From Rubripirellula lacrimiformis (GTDB taxonomy: Bacteria; Planctomycetota; Planctomycetia; Pirellulales; Pirellulaceae), in the NCBI RefSeq assembly GCF_007741535.1, contig NZ_CP036525.1, forward strand, positions 1,984,001-2,048,000: a stretch of DNA of 64,000 nt. The letters run 5' to 3'. Positions 35,999 through 45,712 of the stretch are shown here, one piece after another. Made by a program: the position numbers and the translations under genes. Position 1 is the stretch's first letter; every line of letters begins with the position of its first letter. The notes below the pieces were generated by a model that was given only the letters and a program-made list of their open reading frames with translations, had not been told where the DNA came from and did not search any database.

Positions 35999-37560
35999 CA
36001 GTTCGTTGCTTTTCCAATAAGCCTGTCGTTCGGATGTCCGGTCGCTAACTGCATGATCGCTTCTTCCGAGAAATCTTGTCGGTCCAGTTCGCCCGTCACC
36101 TGGCCTTCATGCAGCACGATGATCCGGTCGGACATCGAAAGCACTTCTTCCATTTCGCTGCTGACAAACAGAATCGCCACGCCGCGTTCGGCCAATTCTT
36201 CCATCAGTCGATAGATTTCCTGCTTGGCACCGATGTCGACCCCGCGAGTCGGTTCGTCCATCAGCAGGACCTTGGGATGCATCGACAACCATTTGCCGAT
36301 CACCACTTTTTGTTGGTTTCCGCCAGAGAGGAACTGCACCGGTTGCCGATCCGAAGGCGTCTTGATGTTCATCTCGGCGATCATTTGTTCCGAATCAGCG
36401 ATCTCTTGTTTCCGATTCAGGAATCCACCGGCCTTCTGGTTTCGTCCCAGTCCGGGCAATCCGATATTGGATCGAATGCCGATTTCTAGGATCAGGCCTT
36501 CCTCTTTGCGGTCCTCGGGGACCAATGCCATCCCCGCGTCGATCGCCGCTCGGCAAGTCAGCGGGGCGATGCGTTTTCCGTCGATGGCGACGGTGCCGGC
36601 GATCGGTGGATCGATCCCGAAGATCGCCCGCAGAATTTCGGTTCGCCCGGCGCCGACCAATCCGGCCAGCCCCACCATTTCGCCCTGGCGAACCTGCAGC
36701 GTCGCGGCGTGATCGGGCCACATTTGCGTCTGCAAACCTTCGATCGACAAAACGACGTCGCCGATGCAATGGTCCTCGCGAGCGTAGAACTGCGAAATGT
36801 CACGGCCGACCATCCGGGTGACCATCGCATCGTGAGTGATTTCGTCGCCCGAGAGTCCGCCCGCATTCTGGCCATCGCGTAGCACGCTGACCCGGTCGGC
36901 CAACGTTTCAATCTCGCGCAAACGGTGCGAGATGTAGATGACCGTGACGCCGCGATTTCGCAGGTCTTCGATCACCGTGAACAGTTTCTCGGTTTCGTGC
37001 TGGGACAGGCTGCTGGTCGGTTCGTCCATGATCAGGACACGGGCATCGACCGACAAGGCTTTGGCAATTTCGACCAATTGCTGAAGCCCGATCGTCAGGT
37101 CTTTGACCAAGGTTTTGGGTTCGATATCCAGCCCGACCATGGCAAGGAATTTGCGGGATTCCGATTCGATCCGCTTGAAATCGATCAGACCCAGACGCAG
37201 CGGTTCGCGGCCTAGAAAGATGTTGGCGCCGACATCCAGATTGTCGGCTAGGTTTAGTTCTTGGTGAATCAACGCGATGCCAAGGTCCAGGGCCGTTTCG
37301 ACCGATGGAATCTTGACGGGGCGACCGTCCAGCAAGATTTGACCCTCGTCGGGCGGTTGGACGCCCGCCAAGATCTTCATCATCGTGCTTTTGCCAGCGC
37401 CGTTTTCGCCGATCACGGCATGGACTTCGCCATGGGCAAATTCCAACGACACGTCCGTCAGCGCTTTCACGCCAGCGAATCGTTTGTTGATGTTGCAGAC
37501 CGATAACAAAGGTGGCAGGCGGTCAGGCGTCGCGATGGGTTCGTCCAAAACGCCGTTCAC
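35998..37560 (-). CDS. RbsA-type sugar ABC transporter, tandem ATP-binding protein
   Basis: A 520-residue protein with two ATPase domains. The first has Walker A GENGAGKST and Walker B VLIMDEPTSSLS. The second has the degenerate P-loop GLVGAGRTE usual for this family, the signature LSGGNQQKVVIGKWL and Walker B VLLMDEPTRGVD. It drives the importer made with the downstream permease. Its start overlaps the stop of the binding-protein gene by four bases (ATGA), so the three genes are translationally coupled. Confidence 0.94.
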   Translation of the reverse strand: MNGVLDEPIATPDRLPPLLSVCNINKRFAGVKALTDVSLEFAHGEVHAVIGENGAGKSTMMKILAGVQPPDEGQILLDGRPVKIPSVETALDLGIALIHQELNLADNLDVGANIFLGREPLRLGLIDFKRIESESRKFLAMVGLDIEPKTLVKDLTIGLQQLVEIAKALSVDARVLIMDEPTSSLSQHETEKLFTVIEDLRNRGVTVIYISHRLREIETLADRVSVLRDGQNAGGLSGDEITHDAMVTRMVGRDISQFYAREDHCIGDVVLSIEGLQTQMWPDHAATLQVRQGEMVGLAGLVGAGRTEILRAIFGIDPPIAGTVAIDGKRIAPLTCRAAIDAGMALVPEDRKEEGLILEIGIRSNIGLPGLGRNQKAGGFLNRKQEIADSEQMIAEMNIKTPSDRQPVQFLSGGNQQKVVIGKWLSMHPKVLLMDEPTRGVDIGAKQEIYRLMEELAERGVAILFVSSEMEEVLSMSDRIIVLHEGQVTGELDRQDFSEEAIMQLATGHPNDRLIGKATN

Positions 37561-38594
37561 TCTTCACCCAGATTCTTTTTCAGCTCGTCCCAGTATTCGT
37601 CAATGTTGTCTCGGCGAATTTGCGATGCCGGGATGTTCAGGAAACCGTTTTCGGGGATCTCCAGTTCGGCAAGCGTTTGGCCACGCGTGAGGCCCGCCAA
37701 GATTCGCACCGACTGTCGACCGTACTCGAACGGGTTCTGGACGACGGTGCCGTGAACGTTCCCGTCGACGATCCCTTGCAAGGTTTCGTTGGCTTCGTCG
37801 AATGCGATGACCTTGATTTTGCCAAGCTTGTCGGCCTGGCCCAGAGCTTCCAAGATCAACGGTGGGTTGTAAGCGAAAAGTCCGACCATCCCGGCCAGAT
37901 CGCTGTGCCGCGACATCGCATCTTCGGCATTCGCTTTGCCTTGGGCGCGGTCGAACTGGTCGGTGTAGGTGCCGACAATGTGCCATTTGCCTTCCTGGAT
38001 ATCGGCATCCGGCGGGTCGAAACGGGTCGGGTCTTCGCTGCGTCCTAGGATCGCATCGATCACGCCTTGTCGGCGTCGACGTGCGTTGTCTTGTTCCAGC
38101 CGCCCGATGAAAATCGCGACCTTTCCGCCGTCGGGAAGTGCCTCGGTCACCAAATCACCACACATCCGGCCGGCCAGATAGTTGTCCATGCCGATGTAGC
38201 ACTGGCGATCCGAATCCGGGGCGTCGCTGTCTTGGGTGATAACGTGAGCCTGTTTGGCGGCTCGGTTGATCAATTCGTTTTGGTTGTCGGGATCGATGGG
38301 GCTGATCGCGATCCCGTCGGTGCCCTTGGTGATCAAGTCTTCGATGATGCGTTTCTGGTCGCTGATCCCTTCGGCCGGCATCAGCACGTCCACATTGGCG
38401 TCAAAGTCTTTGCCGCCCTGGTGGACCCCCGCCTCGGCAATCACCCAAAACGAAGCCACGCCGTTGGTGACATACGCGACCGAGGGGCGATCGTCATCGC
38501 CACCGGATTGCGAGGTCGACGACGAACTGCAGCCGACCATGGTCAGCGCCAGGATCGGGAACAGGAAAATGCTAGACGCCAAAGTTCGTTTCAT
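37557..38594 (-). CDS. RbsB-type sugar-binding lipoprotein
   Basis: A 345-residue periplasmic binding protein from ATG 38594. It carries a lipoprotein signal (LALTMVGC) and a Ser-rich linker, then a type I binding fold (VAYVTNGVASFWVIAEAGVHQGGKDF; DGIAISPIDPDNQNELINRAAKQ; CYIGMDNYLAGRMCGDLV). It delivers the sugar to the RbsA/RbsC-type channel. First gene of the operon, so the promoter lies at 38595-38700. Gene order (binding protein, ATPase, permease) differs from the E. coli ribose operon, which fits other sugars of this family. Confidence 0.92.
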   Translation of the reverse strand: MKRTLASSIFLFPILALTMVGCSSSSTSQSGGDDDRPSVAYVTNGVASFWVIAEAGVHQGGKDFDANVDVLMPAEGISDQKRIIEDLITKGTDGIAISPIDPDNQNELINRAAKQAHVITQDSDAPDSDRQCYIGMDNYLAGRMCGDLVTEALPDGGKVAIFIGRLEQDNARRRRQGVIDAILGRSEDPTRFDPPDADIQEGKWHIVGTYTDQFDRAQGKANAEDAMSRHSDLAGMVGLFAYNPPLILEALGQADKLGKIKVIAFDEANETLQGIVDGNVHGTVVQNPFEYGRQSVRILAGLTRGQTLAELEIPENGFLNIPASQIRRDNIDEYWDELKKNLGEE

Positions 38595-39025
38595 GGTCGG
38601 CTTCGTGTGGAGGATGCGACCTGGGCGACCTCGGAAGGCCGACATTGGACGCTGAACGACAAGAGTTTAGGTGCGAGCGATGGCGGTCGCAAGCATTGCC
38701 GCTAGATCGGTCTTCATCTGCTTGTGGATCGCTCGGACACCACTAGGGATCGGTAATGTTCCCCAGCCACCCGATCCGAGGGGCAGAGTTTGCCGGAATT
38801 GCAGGACGAAAGGATTGTGGGTTCAGCATGGTTGCTGCGGTTTGGGTAGCGGTTGGGGATCGGTGCGGCCGTTGAATTTGTCGATACGACCGGACTATCA
38901 CTCGTGGACCTACCTGCGGACGCGCCGCGGTGGCGTTCCGCCAGCATTTCACTGACCGCGACGGGCAGGTGTCACCGATGTGATAGCAATACGCAGCCCT
39001 GCGTTTTCATTTTTGTAGGAGGATC
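38595..39025. other. Divergent promoter region
   Basis: This 431-base stretch lies between the leftward sugar operon and the rightward histidine kinase. Apart from the kinase ribosome site TAGGAGGATC at 39016-39025 I see no repeat, hairpin or small gene in it. Confidence 0.4.
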
Positions 39026-40483
39026 GTGACCTTGGCTCTTTCAAACTCAACAGCTCCGAAACACTCTCGTCGGACCACCGGCGCGGTATCCTCTCCGCAG
39101 TCCGATGTCATTCAGCAGGCGTTGGCTAGCGAAGCTGCCGCGGCGCGAGTGATGAGCGAGACGGCTCACGATCTTCGTTCGCCCCTGACCGCCGTCCGCG
39201 AAGCGATTCGCTTGGTGCACGACGGCGACTTGGGCGCGATATCCATCGACCAACGGGGCTGTTTGGCCGCCGCCATCGATCAGTGCAACTGTATCGACCA
39301 GATGGTCGGCGAAATGGTTCAACTAGAACGGCTTCGGTCCGGGATGCCGCGCGCCAACCGAAGCTGGATCGATGTCGCCGAAGTGCGTCGCGTCGTCGAC
39401 GATACGCTGCAGCCATGGGCCGTGCCACGGAACATCGACGTCCTGTGGGACGCCGCCGAAAATGCCGGTGCGATCGTGTTTGCCGATGCCAGCATCCTGC
39501 GACGATTGATCGTCAATTTGGTGACCAACGCGATCCGTGCTAGCCGAGACGGCAGTACGGTCCTGATCCGGCTGCAGCGAAGCCGTGGCGACGAAATGTT
39601 GCTGTGGTCGGTTGTCGATCAGGGCGCCGGGATCAGCGAACGTGACATCCGTCAAATCGCCGATCGACAGGTCTCCCTCAGCGGTGGCGAAGGGCTCGGG
39701 CTAACGATCTGTCGTCAGTTGGCCGCCGTTCACTTTTCGTCTTTGAAACTAAGGTCGCGGCTTGGCTACGGTACCGAAGTCAGCTTCCAAACACCGGCAT
39801 TGGGCCCCCGTTCGGTTGCCGGGGCATGGGCGCGATGGCGAGTGGAAGCACGCGGCGAACTTCACCAACCATCGCAACACCATCATCGTGCCGATGGGAT
39901 GCAGGCTGACGACGCCGTTGAACGCGTCCGATTGGACCCGCCATCGGTCGCTGTCGAAATCTCACAGACCACTGCCCATCCGCGCTGCGAAGATCGGATG
40001 GCGGCCGGAACCGTCACCCTAGGGGCTGCGGTGTCGCGCCAAGCAGCCGATGCGTTTGATCAATGTTTGCAATCGCAGTTGCAGTTGTTCGAACTCGTCT
40101 ATCGCGTCGATTCTCGCCGCTGGGTGTGGGTGTTTGACACCGATGCCCACAGCGTGGATGCCAGGATCGCCCTGGTGTCGGACCACGCAAAGTCGCAAGT
40201 CGACGGCATTCGGATGGCATGGTCGGCGCCTCAGATGATTCCCGTGGATGCGAGGCGTACGGAAGCCAGGCTCAGCGATTTGATGGTGCGAGAAACGTTG
40301 GCAGCGTCCGCTTCGGCACGCGGAGTGGACCAGAACGATGTGCGTCTGGGCGCCGCTCCGATCGTCCATAGTGAAGCGGCCGCCGCCCGGTTGGACGCGG
40401 AACTACGGCGGTTGAGCGACCAGATGCGTGGGCAAACGCTGCGTCTTCGCCAGCAAGCTCGCAATCTACGCCCCATCAATTAA
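39026..40483 (+). CDS. Cytoplasmic histidine kinase without a sensor domain, with extra C-terminal domain
   Basis: A 485-residue protein from GTG 39026 behind a strong TAGGAGGATC. The phosphorylation box AHDLRSPLTAV lies at about residue 50, with the N box NLVTNAIRAS, G1 box DQGAGIS and G2 box GEGLGLTICRQ, so the kinase core is complete by residue ~255. There is no membrane segment or PAS domain before it. A His-rich linker (HQPSQHHHRADG) leads to a ~200-residue C-terminal part (LFELVYRVDSRRWVWVFDTD) that I cannot place. No response regulator is adjacent. Input may come through the N-terminus or a partner protein. Confidence 0.85.
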   Translation: MTLALSNSTAPKHSRRTTGAVSSPQSDVIQQALASEAAAARVMSETAHDLRSPLTAVREAIRLVHDGDLGAISIDQRGCLAAAIDQCNCIDQMVGEMVQLERLRSGMPRANRSWIDVAEVRRVVDDTLQPWAVPRNIDVLWDAAENAGAIVFADASILRRLIVNLVTNAIRASRDGSTVLIRLQRSRGDEMLLWSVVDQGAGISERDIRQIADRQVSLSGGEGLGLTICRQLAAVHFSSLKLRSRLGYGTEVSFQTPALGPRSVAGAWARWRVEARGELHQPSQHHHRADGMQADDAVERVRLDPPSVAVEISQTTAHPRCEDRMAAGTVTLGAAVSRQAADAFDQCLQSQLQLFELVYRVDSRRWVWVFDTDAHSVDARIALVSDHAKSQVDGIRMAWSAPQMIPVDARRTEARLSDLMVRETLAASASARGVDQNDVRLGAAPIVHSEAAAARLDAELRRLSDQMRGQTLRLRQQARNLRPIN

Positions 40484-40485
40484 TT

Positions 40486-40575
40486 GGTTCGCAACTAGTT
40501 GGTTAGCAATTGGTTGGTTAGCAATTAGTCGGTTAGCAATTAGTCGGTTGGCAACGACTGGAGCTGCAACGACTG
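40486..40575. repeat. 15-bp minisatellite, five to six units
   Basis: Units start at 40486, 40501, 40516, 40531, 40546 and (diverged) 40561, with consensus GGTTAGCAATTAGTC; the third and fourth are identical. The array begins directly after the kinase stop. It resembles the CGGCAACTGGGCGAT repeat in the cytochrome gene, with most differences being transitions. Confidence 0.88.
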
Positions 40576-40683
40576 GGAAGGCGGACCGCGGCAGTCCTAG
40601 GCCGGCCGCCCTGATTGCGGGATACGCATTGCGGTACGCTATCGGCAGCGACAAACCGCAGGCCCCATTACGAATGCTGAATC

Positions 40684-42120
40684 ATGACCGCCGATCATTC
40701 TGACGCGGGGCGTCCTAGCGACGATCGCGATCGAAGCGCTGAAAATGATCGGGCAGCGAAAGACGGTCCGCCCGATGGTCTGACGGATGGGCCGCGGGTT
40801 CGCCCCGGGGAACGCGGCGCCGTGGTCTGGGCGACCGCTTGGTTCTTTTTCATCTTGCTGGGCTATTTGATCGTTCGCCCGGTCCGCGAAACGATGGGCA
40901 GCATCGGTGGGACGAAGCAGTTGCAAGGGCTGATGTTGGTCACCTTTGCGGTCATGCTGGTCGCTGTGCCAATCTATTCCGCACTGGTGGCTCGCTTGCC
41001 CCGCCGTTGGTTGGTCCGCGTCGTCTACCACTTTTTTGCCGCCTGCTTGCTGGCGTTCTTTCTGCTGATGCGGGTGGACAACGAATCGGTTCAGGTGGCC
41101 ACCGCTCGCGTTTTCTTTGTTTGGGTGAACGTCTTTTCGCTGTTCGCGACCAGCGTTTTCTGGAGCGTGTTGGCGGATTTGTTCAGCAGTTCGCAAGGCA
41201 AACGTTTGTTCGGAATGGTCGCCGCCGGAGGGACCGCGGGGGCCATCACGGGATCGCTGCTGACCAGCCAATTGGCCAGCGTTTTGTCGACCAGTTGGCT
41301 GCTGTTGATCCCGGTCGTGATGATCGAAATCGGACTGATGTGCGCCTGGCGACTGGAGACGACGGTCGCGAAAAATGGGGTTGGTTCGGAGCGAGGCTTG
41401 TCGGGTGGGGCAGCGGCCGATGACGCGAAAGCCGGCGACGCCGATTCCGACAAACCGACCGGTGGCGGGTTGCTAAGCGGGATCACGCACGTTGCGTCGT
41501 CGCCGTACCTGATGATGATCTGTTTGTTCTTGTTCTTTGTTCAAGCGTGCGGGACCCAGTTGTACTTTGAACAGGCCGAAATCGTTGCTGACCAGATCGA
41601 AACGAAACAGCAGCGGACGGAGTTGTTTGCCTATCTGGATCTGGGGACGCAGGTGCTGACGTTGTTGGTGCAGTGGTTGCTTTCCGGCGTGATCCTACGG
41701 CGGCTGGGCGTGGCCGTTTCGTTGGTGATTTTGCCATGCGTTTACGCGGCGGGCTTCGCGTCGCTGGCCGTTGCCCCGGTGCTGCTGACGCTGTGTGTGG
41801 TCGTGGTTATTTCCCGAGCGATCGGTTACGGGATCACGGTGCCTGCGCGAGAAGTGTTGTTCACCGTTGTCAGTCGCGAAGAGAAATACAAATCGAAAAG
41901 CTTCATCGACACGGTCGTGCTGCGCGGTGGCGACGCGATCTCCGGGCAGATCTTCGGGTCGCTGCGATCCTGGGGACTGAGTCTGTCGGTGCTGAACCTG
42001 TGGGCGATCCCGCTGACAGGTTTGTGGGCCGTGGTGGCATGGCGATTGGGGCGAAAGCAACAGCAGCGGTCTGTCAGGATTCCCAACACGCATCGCCCAG
42101 GCAAAAAACCGACTCCGTAG
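40684..42120 (+). CDS. Npt-type (ATP/ADP translocase-like) MFS transporter
   Basis: A 478-residue membrane protein with a ~45-residue acidic, charged N-terminal tail followed by about twelve hydrophobic segments. The first (WATAWFFFILLGYLIVRPVRETMG) and the REVLFTVVSREEKYKSKSFIDT loop are typical of the Npt1/Npt2 nucleotide-transporter-like family found in free-living planctomycetes as well as obligate intracellular bacteria. In free-living hosts the substrate is unknown and need not be a nucleotide. The stop codon lies inside the first unit of the downstream repeat array. Confidence 0.82.
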   Translation: MTADHSDAGRPSDDRDRSAENDRAAKDGPPDGLTDGPRVRPGERGAVVWATAWFFFILLGYLIVRPVRETMGSIGGTKQLQGLMLVTFAVMLVAVPIYSALVARLPRRWLVRVVYHFFAACLLAFFLLMRVDNESVQVATARVFFVWVNVFSLFATSVFWSVLADLFSSSQGKRLFGMVAAGGTAGAITGSLLTSQLASVLSTSWLLLIPVVMIEIGLMCAWRLETTVAKNGVGSERGLSGGAAADDAKAGDADSDKPTGGGLLSGITHVASSPYLMMICLFLFFVQACGTQLYFEQAEIVADQIETKQQRTELFAYLDLGTQVLTLLVQWLLSGVILRRLGVAVSLVILPCVYAAGFASLAVAPVLLTLCVVVVISRAIGYGITVPAREVLFTVVSREEKYKSKSFIDTVVLRGGDAISGQIFGSLRSWGLSLSVLNLWAIPLTGLWAVVAWRLGRKQQQRSVRIPNTHRPGKKPTP

Positions 42121-42540
42121 CGCAAGTCGCCAACACTTTCGGCCCCCCCCCTCCTAGCCGCCCCCGTAGCGCAAGTCGCCAAGACTTTCGGCCCCCCCCT
42201 CCTAGCCGCCCCCGTAGCGCAAGTCGCCAAGACTTTCGGCCCCCCCCCTCCCTAGCCGCCCCCGTAGCGCAAGTCGCCAAGACTTTCGGCCCCCACTCCT
42301 CCCTAGCCGCCCCGTAGCGCAAGTCGCCAAGACTTTCGGCCCCCCCTCCCTAGCCGCCCCCGTAGCGCAAGTCGCCAAGACTTTCGGCCACCCCCGCCCT
42401 AGCCGCCCCCGTAGCGCAAGTCGCCAAGACTTTCGGCCCCCCCCTCCCTAGCCGCCCCCGTAGCGCAAGTCGCCAAGACTTTCGGCCACCCCTCCCTAGC
42501 CGCCCCCGTAGCGCAAGTCGCCAAGACTTTCGGCCACCCC
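42117..42540. repeat. Nine-unit 48-50-bp tandem repeat filling a convergent intergenic gap
   Basis: GTAGCGCAAGTCGCC starts at 42117, 42166, 42214, 42264, 42314, 42362, 42411, 42460 and 42508. Each unit has a conserved core, GTAGCGCAAGTCGCCAAGAC plus TTTCGGC, then a C-rich run (GCCCCCCCCTCC) and TAGCCGCCCC. AAGTC-GCCAA-GACTT within the core forms a hairpin. The array begins in the stop codon of the transporter and ends at the stop codon of the ABC permease. Confidence 0.95.
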
Positions 42541-44303
42541 TAGCGGTGCCGGTTCCAGTAGGCCGACAACGGCAGCATCAGGATTCCGCCCAGCGGGATC
42601 AGGCAAGCGGTCATGGACACCCAGTGCCAGCTTTCGATGATCGCGAAGGGATTGATGAACGCTAGCGGGCCGCCGATCCCGATGGAAACGATCACCCACC
42701 CAATCCACACGGTGCAAATGGAACGCGGCCTAGCCAAGTCAAGCTTCCGTAGCTTGATGCTGATGCCGGTGGCCACGATCAGTTTCGTCACTAGCAATGC
42801 GATGATGGCCGGGCGGATAAAACGACTCAGCGCGACCAGCGAAGCGCGTGCCGATTCCCAATCGCTTTGGTGTGCCAACCATAGGCTGATAATGCCAATC
42901 GGCACCAGGAAACCGATTCCGCATGCAAAGGCAAGCGGAATCGCAACCCAGTCGCGACCGGTGCTGCCGGCCCACGACAAGCCGCCTGCGAAACTGGCCG
43001 CCACCGTCGTGAATCCGATCACAATCATCAACGAGATTGCCAAGCCGATGTTGATCGCCTGCGCCGGTGCGTCCAGTTGTCTGGCAATCTCCTGGGACCA
43101 CTGGATCCAGATCTCACGATTCGATGGCCAGATAGCCCAGCCTGCGAATGCCAGCAGGATGAACGCGAACATGCAGGCCGCCATCGACATCGAAACTGCG
43201 GCCCGTGTCCAAGCGATGGCGGCATCACTGACTGGTGAACGAACTAGGATCGGGGGCAATTTCGCCGATGGTGATTCGCCCGCAACGGAAACGCTGATAC
43301 CCGCCAGGACAGCGAAACTGATCAACGCCATGGCGACCCAAGCTGCGTGAAACGGGGTGGCAAGTGTCAGGATCAAAACCAACGGCAACGTGCCGACCAG
43401 CAGAGTCCGCAACCAGTAATCCCGCGTCGAAGTAAGCTCGAACCACGCGATCGCCGCCACAGGACTTGCAAAGGTTCGAACCGGAACTTCGATTTGGCGT
43501 TCCGTGGTGATCGCCTGTTGAGTGCTGTTGGATAGGGCTGCGGTTCGATGGAAAATGCCTCGCTCGAACATCCCCGTCGAAGTGATCCCCTCGGCGGACG
43601 TGCGTGCCTTTTCGATCGACATCACCGCGGCCACCATGGCGACCCCCCAGTTGATAACGGCGAAAGCGGCGCTGGACCAGATTGCCAGCGGACGCCAGCC
43701 CACGGCCGGCATCGTCGGTGCAGCAAAGTACAGTAGCAAGAATGCATACGATACGACGGCGGCCAACGCGATCCAGATGAAGCGAGTCCATGCAAATTTG
43801 AACGGGCGCCAAGCGATCGCCATCAACCACATGGCCACTGCCGAAAACGCAAAGCAGGGAATCACGATGGGTGGGGTAGCCCCGACGAAGTGTCTGACCA
43901 AACCGGATCCTAGGCACCACACCATGCTGATCCAAGCGGTTTTTAGCAGCAGCGGAACGACAGCGATCTTCCAAGACCGGATCGGCATCCGCAGCACAAA
44001 GTGACTGCAGTTGCTTTCGGGCAAATTGACACTGTTGCCGCTGGAGAAATCAAACAGCACCAAGCTGGCAATCCCAGCGGGTAGGAAGGTCCACGCGATG
44101 ATGACGGCGGAATATCGAGCCAGGTCTTCGGCTTCGGTCGTGGGGGCCAATGTCTGGTGTATCGCCAGGACGATGCTGCAGCCGATCACGATGATCCCCA
44201 GCAGCACGATCGCCGCGGTTCGACTGCGTGAGATTGCCAGTCGCGTCAGTGCCATTGTTTCAGGCATGCCCAATGCGTCAAACATGCCCCGTGAATTAAA
44301 CAT
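42540..44303 (-). CDS. ABC-2-type membrane protein of the YtrA-type operon
   Basis: A 587-residue membrane protein; ATG 44303 overlaps the end of the ATPase gene. I count about a dozen hydrophobic segments, and no ATPase motif. It begins with a cytoplasmic stretch (RLAISRSRTAAI) and a first segment IVLLGIIVIGCSIVLAIH. It is presumably the permease of the ABC system encoded with the GntR regulator and ATPase upstream. YtrA-type systems are often induced by cell-wall antibiotics, so a role in drug or envelope-stress response is a reasonable guess; the sequence alone does not show the cargo. Confidence 0.75.
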   Translation of the reverse strand: MFNSRGMFDALGMPETMALTRLAISRSRTAAIVLLGIIVIGCSIVLAIHQTLAPTTEAEDLARYSAVIIAWTFLPAGIASLVLFDFSSGNSVNLPESNCSHFVLRMPIRSWKIAVVPLLLKTAWISMVWCLGSGLVRHFVGATPPIVIPCFAFSAVAMWLMAIAWRPFKFAWTRFIWIALAAVVSYAFLLLYFAAPTMPAVGWRPLAIWSSAAFAVINWGVAMVAAVMSIEKARTSAEGITSTGMFERGIFHRTAALSNSTQQAITTERQIEVPVRTFASPVAAIAWFELTSTRDYWLRTLLVGTLPLVLILTLATPFHAAWVAMALISFAVLAGISVSVAGESPSAKLPPILVRSPVSDAAIAWTRAAVSMSMAACMFAFILLAFAGWAIWPSNREIWIQWSQEIARQLDAPAQAINIGLAISLMIVIGFTTVAASFAGGLSWAGSTGRDWVAIPLAFACGIGFLVPIGIISLWLAHQSDWESARASLVALSRFIRPAIIALLVTKLIVATGISIKLRKLDLARPRSICTVWIGWVIVSIGIGGPLAFINPFAIIESWHWVSMTACLIPLGGILMLPLSAYWNRHR

Positions 44304-45297
44304 GATTGGGGGCCTCGGAATCTTTGGCGACACTGTTCGGCGCCGATGGGGACGGATGGGACGTTCCATCACCGCCGCGGCCCACGCGAGCGGCGAACCA
44401 GCGTTCCAGCGACATCGGCCGGGTCTGGATCAAGCCGATTTCGCTGGATATTTCTGGCGATTCTAAGCGGTCGCGTTGGGCGGCGGCCGACCATTCCTGG
44501 CCGCTGGACTGCCAGCCCCACACGCCCTGGATCGATGGCGGCGATGACCACGCCGATTTCGGGCGGCAAATGATTTCCGCGTAGTCGGTCGCGATCGATT
44601 CGGTGGTCGTGGTCTCGATGATCCGGCCGTCGTGCATCACCGCGATGTGGTCGCAAACACGGTCCACTTCGTCCAGCAAATGGCTCGAAAACAGCACCGT
44701 CCGGCCGTCGTCGCTGACGGTACGGATGATCGCTTCCAGGATGTCGCGTCTGGCGATCGGGTCCAGCCCGCTGGACGGTTCGTCCAGGATCAACAGTTCG
44801 GGTCGGTGAGCGATCGCGACCAGTAGGCCCGCGCGAGCACGTTGACCCTTGGACAGCGAACGTAGCTTGGTGGACCGGGCCAGACTGAACAGATCGCATA
44901 GCTCGGTCGCGTAGGCGTTGTCCCAGGTCGGGTACAGCGCACGCGTGAAATCGATCAACTCACCCACTCGCATCCACTTCGGCAGCGAATCTTCCTCGGT
45001 CAGATAGCCGATCCGCTTTAGCACGCCTTCCGGGTCGGCCACCGGGTCATGCCCCAACACACGGACTTTGCCTTGGTGTGCTTTCAGCGAACCGATCAGG
45101 TGCCGAATCAGTGTCGTTTTGCCAGCGCCGTTGAGCCCAACGAGTCCAAAGATGGAGCCTTGGGGAACCGACAGGTCGACGCCCGCCAAGGCGACCGTGC
45201 CACGAAAGCTGCGCTCGAGTCCCTGGACGTCAACGGCAGGCGGTTGTCCGGCGGTCGGGGGTTGGGCGGGTGGGGGAATAGTCTGTGGTGACTTCAT
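44296..45297 (-). CDS. ABC transporter ATP-binding protein of the YtrA-type operon
   Basis: A 333-residue ATPase with Walker A (GLNGAGKTT), signature (LSKGQRARAGLLVAIAHRP), Walker B (LLILDEPSSGLD) and switch His (LFSSHLLDEVD). The last ~90 residues after SIATDYAEIICRPK are Trp- and Pro-rich and not part of the ATPase fold. It starts in the four-base overlap ATGA with the regulator gene and overlaps the permease start, so the three genes are one coupled operon. Confidence 0.93.
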   Translation of the reverse strand: MKSPQTIPPPAQPPTAGQPPAVDVQGLERSFRGTVALAGVDLSVPQGSIFGLVGLNGAGKTTLIRHLIGSLKAHQGKVRVLGHDPVADPEGVLKRIGYLTEEDSLPKWMRVGELIDFTRALYPTWDNAYATELCDLFSLARSTKLRSLSKGQRARAGLLVAIAHRPELLILDEPSSGLDPIARRDILEAIIRTVSDDGRTVLFSSHLLDEVDRVCDHIAVMHDGRIIETTTTESIATDYAEIICRPKSAWSSPPSIQGVWGWQSSGQEWSAAAQRDRLESPEISSEIGLIQTRPMSLERWFAARVGRGGDGTSHPSPSAPNSVAKDSEAPNHV

Positions 45298-45701
45298 GAT
45301 CCGCTTGCCTTTTCCGAAGGGTTTTCGCCAGATAGCTTCTCGTCCCGTGTCATCAGCAGCCCCACCACGTCGTCGATGGTGAACCCGAGATGGCGGGACT
45401 GGATGATCAGATTGTCCAAGTGAGGTTCCAGCGATCGCCGCCGCTGGGCCACCGATCGCTGTTGGGTGGTCTCTGCCACAAACGTTCCCGTCGTGCGGCG
45501 TTTTTCGACCAGCCCGTCGTTTTCGAGCTCGCGATAAGCACGGGCGACCGTGTTCGGGTTGACCCGCAAGCTTTCCGCCAACGTGCGGATCGCGGGCAAT
45601 TCATCGCCCGTGTTCAGCCCGCCCGAGAAGATTCGGGTTCGAATTTGGTCCACGATCTGTTGGTAGATCGGGACGCCGTCGGATGAGATATGGATTCGCA
45701 T
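45294..45701 (-). CDS. GntR-family regulator, YtrA subfamily
   Basis: A 135-residue repressor-type protein. Residues 8-75 are the GntR winged helix (PIYQQIVDQIRTRIFSGGLNTGDELPAIRTLAESLRVNPNT...), and the short ~55-residue C-terminal part is the small helical dimerisation region that defines the YtrA subfamily. It is the first gene of the ABC operon it probably controls, and a 20-bp near-palindrome lies 12 bases upstream of its ATG. Confidence 0.93.
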   Translation of the reverse strand: MRIHISSDGVPIYQQIVDQIRTRIFSGGLNTGDELPAIRTLAESLRVNPNTVARAYRELENDGLVEKRRTTGTFVAETTQQRSVAQRRRSLEPHLDNLIIQSRHLGFTIDDVVGLLMTRDEKLSGENPSEKASGS

Positions 45702-45712
45702 GATTGACCTGT

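Noticed and set aside
42074-42322. ORFs inside the 42-kb array and those at 46461-46879
   Set aside because: Open frames arise only because the repeat unit lacks stops, and in the 46-kb array because 45 is a multiple of three.
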